From JAKAVN01 sp963796565 (GTDB taxonomy: Bacteria > Desulfobacterota > Binatia > Binatales > Binataceae): a stretch of 64,000 bases of DNA. The notes beneath the pieces are model-generated. The model had not been told where the DNA came from, ran no database searches, and saw nothing but the letters and a program-made list of their open reading frames with translations. Below are positions 13,581-21,424 of the stretch, in pieces; position 1 is the stretch's first letter; each line of letters begins with the position of its first letter. Position numbers and translations under genes: made by a program. Location: NCBI GenBank assembly GCA_963796565.1, contig CAWCMA010000008.1:124001-188000 (forward strand). The letters run 5' to 3'.

Positions 13581-13766
13581 ATGGCGAAGACCTGTCTTCG
13601 GGTAAAGGCGCTGCGCAAGCCCAAGTTCAAGACGCGCCAGCACAACCGCTGTCCGCTGTGCGGACGCTCGCGTGCGTTCTATCGGCGTTTCAAGATGTGC
13701 CGGCTGTGCCTGCGCAAGAACGCGTTGCGCGGCGCGCTGCCCGGAGTGGTCAAGGCGAGTTGGTAG
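13581..13766 (+). CDS. rpsN: 30S ribosomal protein S14, zinc type
   Basis: S14 sits in the 30S head next to S3 and S10. This is the short 61-residue form with four zinc ligands, C24, C27, C40 and C43 (CPLC and CRLC), ending ALPGVVKASW. The zinc-free long form is not in this window. Confidence 0.98.
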   Translation: MAKTCLRVKALRKPKFKTRQHNRCPLCGRSRAFYRRFKMCRLCLRKNALRGALPGVVKASW

Positions 13767-13791
13767 AGGCGGCCGCTGGAGCCGCCGGTGC

Positions 13792-13884
13792 GACTGACGA
13801 GTAAAACGATCCGACGAGTAGCAGGATCGATGAGTACAAGATCGATGAGTAAAGGGATGAGTAAAGGATCGACGAGTAAAAGGA
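13792..13884 (+). repeat. ~15-bp tandem repeat array in rpsN-rpsH spacer
   Basis: At least six consecutive copies of a unit close to GATCGATGAGTAAAG cover this spacer (for example at 13825, 13840 and 13867), with one shortened copy (GGATGAGTAAAG). Each carries GAGTA, and most give TGA/TAA-type stops. The array ends just before the rpsH ribosome site GAGAGAC. It is too regular for chance and has no spacer-repeat structure of a CRISPR. Confidence 0.8.
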
Positions 13885-13897
13885 CCAGAGAGACTTA

Positions 13898-14296
13898 ATG
13901 TCGCAGACCGATCCCATCGCTGAGTTGCTGACCCGGATTCGCAACGCCATGCACGCGCGTTACAACCAGGTCGAAGTTCCGCACTCCCGCATGCGCGAGG
14001 CGATTTGCCGCACGCTGTCGGCCGAGGGCTTTTTGGGCGGAGTCGAAGTCGCAGGCGAAATACCCAAGAAGAAGCTGATCGTGGGGCTGCGTTACTCGGG
14101 CGAGCGCGAACCGGTGATCCGGGGAATCGAACGCGTCAGCCGCCCGAGCCTGCGCCGCTACGCGGGGGCGAATTCGATGCCGCGGGTGCCGCACGGGATG
14201 GGCGTGCAAGTGGTGACGACGCCGCTCGGCGTGATGACCGATCGCGAGGCGCGGCGCAAAAAGGTCGGCGGTGAAGTGCTGCTGAGGATTTGGTAG
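13898..14296 (+). CDS. rpsH: 30S ribosomal protein S8
   Basis: S8 is a primary 16S rRNA binder of the platform and in Escherichia coli represses the spc operon. The 132 residues begin MSQTDPIAELLTRIRNA and end with the conserved GVMTDREARRKKVGGEVL segment. It follows the repeat-filled spacer by 14 bases. Confidence 0.98.
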   Translation: MSQTDPIAELLTRIRNAMHARYNQVEVPHSRMREAICRTLSAEGFLGGVEVAGEIPKKKLIVGLRYSGEREPVIRGIERVSRPSLRRYAGANSMPRVPHGMGVQVVTTPLGVMTDREARRKKVGGEVLLRIW

Positions 14297-14305
14297 GGGA
14301 AGGCG

Positions 14306-14857
14306 ATGTCGCGCATAGGCAGATTGCCGGTGACCCTGGAAAAAGGCGTGAAAGCCCAACTTGCGGGCGACATGCTCAAGGTCGAGGGCCCCAAGGGCAA
14401 GCTCGAACTCAAGATACCACCGGGCTACGCTTTGGAGATGAGCGACTCGCAGATCGAGGTGAAGCGCCCGGGCGACACGCAGCAGGAGCGCTCGTTGCAC
14501 GGCCTGGTGCGCAAGCTGGTCGCCAACATGGCCGAGGGCGTGGGCAAGGGCTTCACCCGGGTGCTCGAGATTAACGGCGTCGGTTATCGGGCCGAAGTTC
14601 GTGGCAGCAATATCCATTTCACTTTGGGCTACTCGCATCCGATCGTATACCAGTTGCCGCCGGGTGTGACGGCCAAGGTGGATCGGCAGGTGACTATCAC
14701 GCTGGAGAGCGCGGATCGCCAGTTGATCGGATCGGTAGCCGCGCAGGTGCGCGAGCTCAGGCCGCCCGAGCCGTACAAGGGCAAGGGCATCAAGTACGCG
14801 ACCGAAAAGATTCGCCGCAAGGCCGGCAAAGCGGCGGCCGGAGCGGCGGCGGGCTAG
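14306..14857 (+). CDS. rplF: 50S ribosomal protein L6
   Basis: L6 lies near the sarcin-ricin loop where elongation factors bind. At 183 residues it starts MSRIGRLPV and keeps the C-terminal signature RPPEPYKGKGIKYATEKIRR. A short Ala/Gly tail closes the protein. It starts 9 bases after rpsH. Confidence 0.98.
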   Translation: MSRIGRLPVTLEKGVKAQLAGDMLKVEGPKGKLELKIPPGYALEMSDSQIEVKRPGDTQQERSLHGLVRKLVANMAEGVGKGFTRVLEINGVGYRAEVRGSNIHFTLGYSHPIVYQLPPGVTAKVDRQVTITLESADRQLIGSVAAQVRELRPPEPYKGKGIKYATEKIRRKAGKAAAGAAAG

Positions 14858-14875
14858 CGCCGGGAGCGGATCAAA

Positions 14876-15238
14876 ATGGCTGCGGAACGGTTTCAAAAAC
14901 GGATGGAGCGCCGGCGGCGCGTGCGGCGCCGCGTCAGGGGCAGCGACGAACGGCCGCGGCTGTCGGTTTATCGTTCGCTCAACCACATCTACGCACAGGT
15001 GGTGTCCGACGATTCGGGACAGACGCTGGCGGCCGCCTCGACGCTCAGCGCGGAATTGCGCGAGGGGCTCAAGAGCCAGCGCAACGTGCAGGCCGCCAAA
15101 GTGGTGGGCAAGACGATCGCCGAGCGCTGTCTCAGCAAGGGAATCAGCCAGGTGATCTTCGACCGCAATGGCTTTCTCTATCATGGCCGCGTGAAGGCAT
15201 TGGCCGATGCGGCGCGCGAGGCGGGACTGAAGTTTTAG
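14876..15238 (+). CDS. rplR: 50S ribosomal protein L18
   Basis: L18 binds 5S rRNA together with L5. The 120 residues show the basic N-terminus (RRRRVRRRVRGSDERPRLSV) and the C-terminal FDRNGFLYHGRVKALADAAREAGL. It follows rplF after 18 bases. Confidence 0.98.
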   Translation: MAAERFQKRMERRRRVRRRVRGSDERPRLSVYRSLNHIYAQVVSDDSGQTLAAASTLSAELREGLKSQRNVQAAKVVGKTIAERCLSKGISQVIFDRNGFLYHGRVKALADAAREAGLKF

Positions 15239-15269
15239 GGGCGCAAGCCTTTTCGCAAACGGGAGCATC

Positions 15270-15776
15270 GTGGCACAGCGGATAGAAACGCAAGGGCTCG
15301 ACATCAAGGAGAAGGTCGTCCACATCAACCGGGTGGCCAAGGTCGTCAAGGGCGGCCGGCGCTTCAGCTTCAGCGCGTTGGTGGTGGCCGGCGATCAGAA
15401 CGGCCTGGTCGGGTTCGGCCTGGGCAAAGCCAATGAGGTGCCCGAGGCGATTCGCAAGGGTGTCGAGCGCGCCAAGAAGAGCCTGATGCGGGTGCCTCTG
15501 TACGAAGGCACGATTCCGCACGAGGTGCTCGGGCGTTTCGGCGCGGGCAAGGTGATTCTCAAGCCCGCCTCCGAGGGCACCGGAGTAATCGCGGCCGGTG
15601 GCGTGCGCGCGGTGGTCGAGCTGGCGGGTATCCGTAACATCCTGACCAAACGCCTGGGTTCGTCCAATCCGCACAATCTGGTGAAGGCCACGCTGGGGGC
15701 ACTCGCCGAACTACGCACTCCTCAGGATATCTTGCGCACGCGCGAGCAGGGCCCCAAGCGCCCGGCCGCGGCCTGA
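15270..15776 (+). CDS. rpsE: 30S ribosomal protein S5
   Basis: S5 helps maintain decoding accuracy at the mRNA entry. It starts with GTG at 15270 after GGGAGC. The 168 residues include the dsRNA-binding-like fold (EKVVHINRVAKVVKGGRRFSF) and the GFGLGKANEVPEAI segment, typical of the family. Confidence 0.98.
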   Translation: MAQRIETQGLDIKEKVVHINRVAKVVKGGRRFSFSALVVAGDQNGLVGFGLGKANEVPEAIRKGVERAKKSLMRVPLYEGTIPHEVLGRFGAGKVILKPASEGTGVIAAGGVRAVVELAGIRNILTKRLGSSNPHNLVKATLGALAELRTPQDILRTREQGPKRPAAA

Positions 15777-15792
15777 GGCGGATGGGGCGGGC

Positions 15793-15823
15793 GGAAGATT
15801 TGAGCGCGGGAAGGTTTGAGCGC
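15793..15823 (+). repeat. Two-copy 15-bp repeat in rpsE-rpmD spacer
   Basis: GGAAGATTTGAGCGC (15793-15807) and GGAAGGTTTGAGCGC (15809-15823) differ at one base and lie at a 16-bp period, 16 bases after the rpsE stop. Confidence 0.6.
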
Positions 15824-15857
15824 CCGCCGCGCGGCGAGAGAAGGAGAAACGCACGCG

Positions 15858-16040
15858 ATGTCAGAGCCGATTAGAATTAAGCTGGTGCGCAGCCCCATCG
15901 GGACCAACCAGCGCGTGCGCCAGACGCTCAAGGGCCTGGGCCTTCGCCGCGTGGGCAGTGAAAGCGAGCTCGTGCGCAGCCCGTCCGTCGATGGCATGTT
16001 GCGCCGGGTGTCACACCTGGTCGCTGAAGTGAAGAAGTGA
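15858..16040 (+). CDS. rpmD: 50S ribosomal protein L30
   Basis: L30 is a small non-essential 50S protein. The frame is open from 15816, but the ATG at 15858 (MSEPIRIKLVRSPIG) with AAGGAG at 15841 gives 60 residues, the usual size. The stop is inside a tandem GAAGAAGT repeat and rplO starts 7 bases later. Confidence 0.96.
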   Translation: MSEPIRIKLVRSPIGTNQRVRQTLKGLGLRRVGSESELVRSPSVDGMLRRVSHLVAEVKK

Positions 16041-16046
16041 AGAAGT
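16031..16046 (+). repeat. 8-bp GAAGAAGT duplication at the rpmD stop
   Basis: GAAGAAGT occurs twice in tandem; the rpmD TGA falls across the junction, and rplO starts two bases after the second copy. The pattern is the same as at tuf and rplB, but the unit is so short that chance is possible. Confidence 0.45.
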
Positions 16047-16047
16047 A

Positions 16048-16527
16048 ATGGCGATAGATTTACATACGCTCAAGCCGGCCCCGGGCTCCAAGCGCCGCCA
16101 CGCGCGGGTAGGCCGCGGAATTGGCTCTGGCAGCGGCAAGACCGCGGGACGCGGCCACAAGGGCAAGGGTTCGCGCTCGGGCGGCAATACGCCGCCGGGT
16201 TACGAGGGCGGCCAGATGCCGCTCAAGCGGCGGGTGCCCAAGCGCGGGTTTCGCCGCCTGCAGAAGGCCGAGGACCGGCGTGAAGGATTCGTGGTGGTCA
16301 ATCTGAAGCGGCTGGCCGCGTTGGGCGTCGAGACGATCGATCCGGCGCTGATGGCCGAGCGCGGGATTATCCGCGCCGCGGACAAGGTCAAGGTGCTCGG
16401 CGACGGCGCGCTGGCGGGACGGATGACCATCCGCGCGCATGCGTTTTCGGCGAGCGCGAAAGAGAAGATCGCGGCGGCCGGAGGGCTGGCGGAGTTAATC
16501 GAGGATAACCCAAAGCTTAATGCTTGA
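16048..16527 (+). CDS. rplO: 50S ribosomal protein L15
   Basis: L15 is a late-assembly 50S protein. The 159 residues include the Gly-rich N-terminal tail (GRGIGSGSGKTAGRGHKGKG, GGNTPPGYEGGQMPL) and the C-terminal domain with ADKVKVLGDG. Its end overlaps secY by 8 bases. Confidence 0.98.
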   Translation: MAIDLHTLKPAPGSKRRHARVGRGIGSGSGKTAGRGHKGKGSRSGGNTPPGYEGGQMPLKRRVPKRGFRRLQKAEDRREGFVVVNLKRLAALGVETIDPALMAERGIIRAADKVKVLGDGALAGRMTIRAHAFSASAKEKIAAAGGLAELIEDNPKLNA

Positions 16528-17827
16528 CGGGTTCTCAAACGCCTCGCGCATCCCCGAGTTGCGCCGTCGGCTGTGGTTTACGGCCGTGATGCTGGTCGTC
16601 TACCGCGCTGGCGTAGCCGTGCCCACGCCGGGAATCGATGGGCAGGCGCTCGCCGCGTTCTTCGACGCGGCGTCGAGCACGCTGTTCGGATGGGTCAACC
16701 TGTTCTCGGGCGGCGCGCTGGAGCGCTTTTCCGTTTTCGCGCTGGGCATCATGCCCTACATCTCGGTCGCGATCATTCTGGACCTGCTCAAGGTCGCATG
16801 GCCCTATCTCGACGAGCTGTATAAGGAAGGAGAGGCGGGACGGCGCAAGATCAGCCAATACACGCGCTACGGGACGGTGATGCTGTCGGTGGTGCAGGGG
16901 CTCATGATTGCCATCTCGCTCGAGCACATCCAGGCGCCCGGCGGTGGGTCGGTCGTTTATGCTCCGGGCTGGAGCTTCCGTATCATCACCGTGCTCACGG
17001 TCACGGCGGGCTCGATGTTCGTGATGTGGATCGGCGAGCAGATAACCGAACGCGGCATCGGTAATGGCATCTCGCTGATCATCATGGCGGGGATCGTGGC
17101 GCGTCTGCCGAGCGCGCTTTCGACCACGTTCCAGTTCGTGCGCGAGGGCGAGATGAGCCTGTTCGTGCTCATCATCATCCTGCTGATAGCGGTTGGCGTC
17201 ACCGGCGGCATCGTCTATGTCGAGACGGGGCAGCGCCGGATCCCGATTCAGTACGCGCGGCGCGTGGTCGGACGGCGGGTCTATGGCGGACAGAGCTCGC
17301 ACTTGCCGCTTAAGGTCAACACCGCAGGCGTCATTCCGCCGATCTTCGCCTCGTCGATCTTGGTCTTTCCGGCCACGGTGGCGACATTCATCCCGTCGGC
17401 CAAGAATTATTCGGCGCTCCTGACTCCGGGCGGATGGGTTTACAACGTCGTGTACGTCGGCCTGATCGTGTTCTTTTGTTATTTCTACACGGCCGTGACC
17501 TTCAATCCGGTCGACGTCGCCGACAATCTTAAGAAGTACGGCGGCTTCATCCCGGGCATCCGTCCGGGACGCTTCACCGCCGAATACATCGACCGCGTGC
17601 TGTCGCGGATAACCCTGTTCGGGGCCATCTACGTCAGCATCGTATGCGTTTTGCCGACGCTGCTGATCCAGCGCTTCAACGTGCCCTTTTACTTCGGCGG
17701 CACCGCGTTGTTGATCGTGGTCGGTGTGGCGTTGGACACGGTCGCCCAGATGGAAACCCATCTGCTGACTCGCAACTACGAGGGCTTCATGCGGCGCGGC
17801 CGTGTCAAGTCGCGCAGGGGAGGGTAG
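16520..17827 (+). CDS. secY: Protein translocase subunit SecY
   Basis: SecY is the channel of the general secretion translocon. The 435 residues contain ten predicted membrane helices, the plug region after helix 1 and conserved GIMPYISVAIILDLL, GIGNGISLIIMAGIVARLP and the RxGG-type C-terminus. The ATG at 16520 overlaps rplO by 8 bases, as is common in this operon. SecE and SecG are not in the window. Confidence 0.98.
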   Translation: MLDGFSNASRIPELRRRLWFTAVMLVVYRAGVAVPTPGIDGQALAAFFDAASSTLFGWVNLFSGGALERFSVFALGIMPYISVAIILDLLKVAWPYLDELYKEGEAGRRKISQYTRYGTVMLSVVQGLMIAISLEHIQAPGGGSVVYAPGWSFRIITVLTVTAGSMFVMWIGEQITERGIGNGISLIIMAGIVARLPSALSTTFQFVREGEMSLFVLIIILLIAVGVTGGIVYVETGQRRIPIQYARRVVGRRVYGGQSSHLPLKVNTAGVIPPIFASSILVFPATVATFIPSAKNYSALLTPGGWVYNVVYVGLIVFFCYFYTAVTFNPVDVADNLKKYGGFIPGIRPGRFTAEYIDRVLSRITLFGAIYVSIVCVLPTLLIQRFNVPFYFGGTALLIVVGVALDTVAQMETHLLTRNYEGFMRRGRVKSRRGG

Positions 17828-17832
17828 GCGTA

Positions 17833-18525
17833 GTGCGGCTGGTATTGCTGGGCCCGCCCGGAGCGGGTAAGGGCACACAGGCGAGGATGCTCCAGAAGCG
17901 TCTGGGCGTGCCTCAAGTGGCGAGCGGCGATCTGTTGCGCGCGGCTGTGCGCAAGCGCACCGCTTTGGGCGTCGAGGCCAAGGGTTACATGGACAAGGGC
18001 GCGCTGGTGCCCGACGAGCTGGTGCTCAAGCTCATCGAGGAGCGGCTGAACCAGCCCGACGCCGCGTCCGGCTTCATCCTGGACGGCTTCCCGCGCACTG
18101 CGGAGCAGGCCGCGACCCTGACTGCGATGCTCAAGGGGCGTGAGCCCCGGCAGCTCGACAAGGTAATTGCTATAGTTGTTCCGGACGACGAAATCGTAAA
18201 GCGCATCTCCGGGCGGCGCACCTGCAAGAATTGCGGAGCGATGTATCATCTGATTTTCGATCCGCCGCGCAATCACAATCTGTGCAATAGCTGCAACGGC
18301 GAGCTCTACCAGCGCGACGACGACGCCGAGGATACCGTGCGGATGCGCCTGGAAGTTTACGCGGCGACGATGCGGCCGTTGCTGGAGTATTACGGGCGGG
18401 CGGGATTGCTGTCGCAGATAGATGGAATCGGGCGGCCCGAGGAAATCCAACAGCGCATTATCAACGCGCTGGGCGACACGGGCGGAGCGGCCAAGGCCAA
18501 GACGGCTAAGGACGGACCCGCGTGA
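17833..18525 (+). CDS. adk: Adenylate kinase, zinc-lid type
   Basis: It interconverts AMP + ATP and 2 ADP. The start is the GTG at 17833 (RLVLLGPPGAGKGTQ), five bases after secY; the frame also reads through the secY end but that is not coding here. The P-loop is at 7-15, FILDGFPRT at 81-89, and the long lid carries zinc ligands C131, C134, C151 and C154. A 15-residue Ala/Lys-rich tail ends the 230-residue protein. GTGA couples it to map. Confidence 0.97.
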   Translation: MRLVLLGPPGAGKGTQARMLQKRLGVPQVASGDLLRAAVRKRTALGVEAKGYMDKGALVPDELVLKLIEERLNQPDAASGFILDGFPRTAEQAATLTAMLKGREPRQLDKVIAIVVPDDEIVKRISGRRTCKNCGAMYHLIFDPPRNHNLCNSCNGELYQRDDDAEDTVRMRLEVYAATMRPLLEYYGRAGLLSQIDGIGRPEEIQQRIINALGDTGGAAKAKTAKDGPA

Positions 18526-19292
18526 TCCTGCTCAAAAGTCCAGAAGAGATCGCGCTGATGCATAAGGCGAGCATGATCGTGGCCGAAATCCTCGAAGAAC
18601 TGGCGGCCGCCGTGAAACCCGGCATCACCACCGAGGAACTCGATCGGCTGGCCGAGGAGCTGACCGAGCGCAAGGGTGCGCGGCCGGCGTTCAAAGGATA
18701 TAAGCCGCACAACGTGGCTTATCCCAAGACGCTGTGCGTGTCGGTCAACGACGAGATCGTCCACGGCATTCCGTCAGGCCGCCGCCTTAAGCCGGGCGAC
18801 ATCGTGGGCCTGGACTTCGGCGTGGTCTACCAGGGTTTCTACGGCGACGCGGCGCGCACCGTGCCGGTGGGTAAAATTTCCGATCGCGCCGAAAGTCTGT
18901 TGCGCGTCACGCGCGCGGCGCTCTACGCGGGAATCGAGCAGGCGAAGGTCGGGAACCGGATAAGCGACATCGCCCGCGCCGTGCAGCAGACCGCGGAGAG
19001 CGCGGGTTTCTCGGTGGTGACCGACTTTGCCGGGCATGGCATCGGGCGCAGCCTGCACGAGGATCCGCAGGTGCCCAACTACGTGCGGCGCGGGATGCCG
19101 AACCCGCGCTTGCAGGAAGGAATGGCGCTCGCGATCGAGCCGATGATCAACGAAGGAGTCCCCGAACTGCGCATTTTGGACGACGGTTGGACCGCGGTGA
19201 CTGCGGACGGCAAGCTGTCGGCGCATTTCGAGCACTCGATTGCGATTACGGCCGGCGGGCCGCGGATTTTGAGCGAAGTGGCAAATGTCTAA
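18522..19292 (+). CDS. map: Methionine aminopeptidase, type I
   Basis: It removes the initiator methionine from nascent proteins. The GTG start at 18522 overlaps the adk stop by four bases. The 256 residues carry all five metal ligands of the family: D98, D109, H172, E206 and E237, plus H81 in the substrate pocket. The secY-adk-map-infA-rpmJ order is classical. It overlaps infA by 8 bases. Confidence 0.98.
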   Translation: MILLKSPEEIALMHKASMIVAEILEELAAAVKPGITTEELDRLAEELTERKGARPAFKGYKPHNVAYPKTLCVSVNDEIVHGIPSGRRLKPGDIVGLDFGVVYQGFYGDAARTVPVGKISDRAESLLRVTRAALYAGIEQAKVGNRISDIARAVQQTAESAGFSVVTDFAGHGIGRSLHEDPQVPNYVRRGMPNPRLQEGMALAIEPMINEGVPELRILDDGWTAVTADGKLSAHFEHSIAITAGGPRILSEVANV

Positions 19293-19503
19293 GGGCGACG
19301 CTATCGAGGTGACGGGCACGGTGCTCGAAGCGCTGCCCAACGCAATGTTTCGAGTGTCGCTGGAGAACGGGCATCGGGTGCTGGCTCATATTTCGGGCAA
19401 GATGCGAATGCATTACATCAAGATCCTGCCGGGCGATCGGGTCACGGTGGAATTGTCGCCGTACGATCTGACTCGCGGACGGATAACCTACCGGATGCGC
19501 TGA
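19285..19503 (+). CDS. infA: Translation initiation factor IF-1
   Basis: IF-1 blocks the A site during initiation. It has exactly 72 residues and one OB-fold, with VTGTVLEALPNAMFRV and the C-terminal LSPYDLTRGRITYRMR. The ATG is inside the last codons of map. Confidence 0.98.
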   Translation: MSKGDAIEVTGTVLEALPNAMFRVSLENGHRVLAHISGKMRMHYIKILPGDRVTVELSPYDLTRGRITYRMR

Positions 19504-19544
19504 GGCGCGCGGGTGGCGGCAGGACAAAAACAGGACGGAATGCG

Positions 19545-19661
19545 ATGAAGGTCAGGGCGTCAGTAAAGAAAATCTGCAAGAATTGCAAGGTTGTGCGCCG
19601 CGAAGGCGTGGTGCGCATCCTGTGTTCCTCCAACCCGCGCCATAAGCAGCGCCAGGGCTGA
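19545..19661 (+). CDS. rpmJ: 50S ribosomal protein L36
   Basis: L36 is the smallest 50S protein. The 38 residues start MKVRASVKKICKNCK and end PRHKQRQG. The zinc knuckle ligands C11, C14, C27 and H33 are all present, so this is the zinc form. It lies 41 bases after infA, with ACGGAATGCG upstream; it is easily missed because of its length. Confidence 0.97.
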   Translation: MKVRASVKKICKNCKVVRREGVVRILCSSNPRHKQRQG

Positions 19662-19700
19662 GCCAGGGCGGGCGAGACAGGAAGAAAGGAGAGTCGCTGT

Positions 19701-20084
19701 ATGGCACGCATCGCCGGAGTCGAACTGCCGCATCACAAGCGGATGGAAATCGCGCTGACGTACATTTATGGAATCGGCCGCAGCGCGGCGCAGAAGATTC
19801 TCGCCGAGGCGAAGGTCGATCCGGCCCGCAACAGCGACGATCTGGGCGCCGACGAGCAGGTCCGCATCCGCAACATTATCGACGAGAAATTCAAGGTCGA
19901 GGGTGACTTGCGGCGCGAAGTGCAGCAGTCGATCAAACGCCTGATGGATCTCGGATGTTACCGCGGCATACGCCATCGCCGCGGTCTGCCGGTGCGCGGC
20001 CAGCGTACGCATACCAACGCGCGTACGCGAAAGGGCCCGCGCAAGGTCGTCGCGGGCAAGAAGCAGTCGCCTTCCAAGGGCTAG
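19701..20084 (+). CDS. rpsM: 30S ribosomal protein S13
   Basis: S13 forms intersubunit bridges and contacts P-site tRNA. The 127 residues include MARIAGVELPHHKRMEIALT and the C-terminal RGLPVRGQRTHTNARTRKGP. AAGGAGAG precedes the ATG. Confidence 0.98.
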   Translation: MARIAGVELPHHKRMEIALTYIYGIGRSAAQKILAEAKVDPARNSDDLGADEQVRIRNIIDEKFKVEGDLRREVQQSIKRLMDLGCYRGIRHRRGLPVRGQRTHTNARTRKGPRKVVAGKKQSPSKG

Positions 20085-20196
20085 CGGCGGCTCGGGCGTG
20101 GCACGGGGACTGTCGATTGGAAACTTGCCCTGGAATTTACCCAGGAACTTGTCGGTCTGAAATAGCGGCCGATTTGCAGGAGAGAACGCAAGCCTA

Positions 20197-20712
20197 ATGG
20201 CTGACGAGAACAAGGAAACGAAGCCCGCGGCGGGCAAAGCGCAGGGTGGCCAAGGCCCCTCGGGCGGTGGTGAGAAATCCGCGGCTGCCGCTGGCGGCGC
20301 GCCCGCGGGAGCTGCTGGAGCGGCCGGTGCGGCACCCGCCCCCCGGCGTCGGCGCGTGCGGCGCACGGTGCCCGAGGGTATCGCGCACGTGCACGCGACT
20401 TTCAACAACACCATTGTCACCATCGCCGACCAGCAGGGCCTGGTGGTCGCGTGGGCGAGCGCCGGATCGGTCGGTTTCAAGGGCTCGCGCAAGGGCACGC
20501 CGTTCGCCGCGCAGATGGCCGCGGAGGCGGCGGCGCGCAAGGTTAGCGACGTTGGGATGCGCGCGGTGGTGGTGTTCGTAAAGGGCCCGGGTGGTGGGCG
20601 CGAGTCGGCGGTGCGCGCGCTGCAGGCGGCGGGGCTCTCGGTCATTTCGATCAAAGACGTCACGCCGATTCCGCACAACGGATGCCGGCCGCCCAAGCGG
20701 CGCCGCGTTTAG
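20197..20712 (+). CDS. rpsK: 30S ribosomal protein S11 with Ala/Gly-rich N-terminal extension
   Basis: S11 lies on the 30S platform near the E site. The core starts near residue 57 (VRRTVPEGIAHVHATFNNT) and ends with PIPHNGCRPPKRRRV. Ahead of it are about 55 residues of Ala, Gly, Lys and Pro, bringing the length to 171 instead of about 130. AGGAGAG is correctly spaced before the ATG at 20197, supporting the long form. Confidence 0.95.
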   Translation: MADENKETKPAAGKAQGGQGPSGGGEKSAAAAGGAPAGAAGAAGAAPAPRRRRVRRTVPEGIAHVHATFNNTIVTIADQQGLVVAWASAGSVGFKGSRKGTPFAAQMAAEAAARKVSDVGMRAVVVFVKGPGGGRESAVRALQAAGLSVISIKDVTPIPHNGCRPPKRRRV

Positions 20713-20726
20713 GGGAGCAGAACAAG

Positions 20727-21353
20727 GTGGCAAGGTATCTAGGTCCGGTATGCCGGCTGTGCCGGCGCGAAGGGCTCAAGCTCTTCCTGAAGGGCGAGCG
20801 CTGTTATACGGACAAGTGCGCAATCGAACGGCGCAACTATCCGCCCGGCGCGCACGGCCAGGCGCGCACGCGCTTTTCAGAGTTTGCGATTCGCCTGCGC
20901 GAGAAGCAGAAAGTGCGGCGAATTTATGGTTTAATGGAGACGCAGTTCAAGCACTACTTCGAGATGGCGGAACGGATGCCCGGAGTCACGGGCGAGAACC
21001 TGCTGGTGCTGCTCGAGCGTCGGCTCGACAGCATGGTCTATCGGCTGGGCTTCGCCAGTTCGCTCGCGCAAGCGCGCCAGATCGTGCGTCACGGCCATAT
21101 CCAGGTCGACGACAAGCCGGTGACCGTGCCGTCCTACCTGCTCGACGTGGGCGAGGTGGTGAGCGTGGTCAGCGGCAGCCGCACCAAGAAGGTGATTGTC
21201 GAGGCGATCGAGATGTCGCAACGCCGCGGAGCGCCGTCGTGGATTATGCTGGAGCGCGATCAGTTTCGGGGCTCGATGCGCGCGCTGCCGGCGCGCGCCG
21301 ACCTGACGATGCCGGTCAGCGAGAAGCTGATCGTCGAGCACTACTCGCGCTGA
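20727..21353 (+). CDS. rpsD: 30S ribosomal protein S4, zinc type
   Basis: S4 is a primary assembly protein at the mRNA entry. The GTG at 20727 gives VARYLGPVCRLCRREG, the family N-terminus; codons upstream belong to rpsK in another frame. There are 208 residues with zinc ligands C9, C12, C26 and C31 and the S4 RNA-binding domain (LERRLDSMVYRLGFASS). GGGGAGC is upstream. Confidence 0.97.
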   Translation: MARYLGPVCRLCRREGLKLFLKGERCYTDKCAIERRNYPPGAHGQARTRFSEFAIRLREKQKVRRIYGLMETQFKHYFEMAERMPGVTGENLLVLLERRLDSMVYRLGFASSLAQARQIVRHGHIQVDDKPVTVPSYLLDVGEVVSVVSGSRTKKVIVEAIEMSQRRGAPSWIMLERDQFRGSMRALPARADLTMPVSEKLIVEHYSR

Positions 21354-21424
21354 GGCTGCGTGACGGGGCGAGGTGCGGGGGGCGAGGCGGGGGCGAAAAA
21401 ATTTCCGGAGAAGAGCGATCGGAT

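Noticed and set aside
13792..13884. CRISPR-like array between rpsN and rpsH
   Set aside because: Units are about 15 bp, directly adjacent with no unique spacers, and no cas gene is present.
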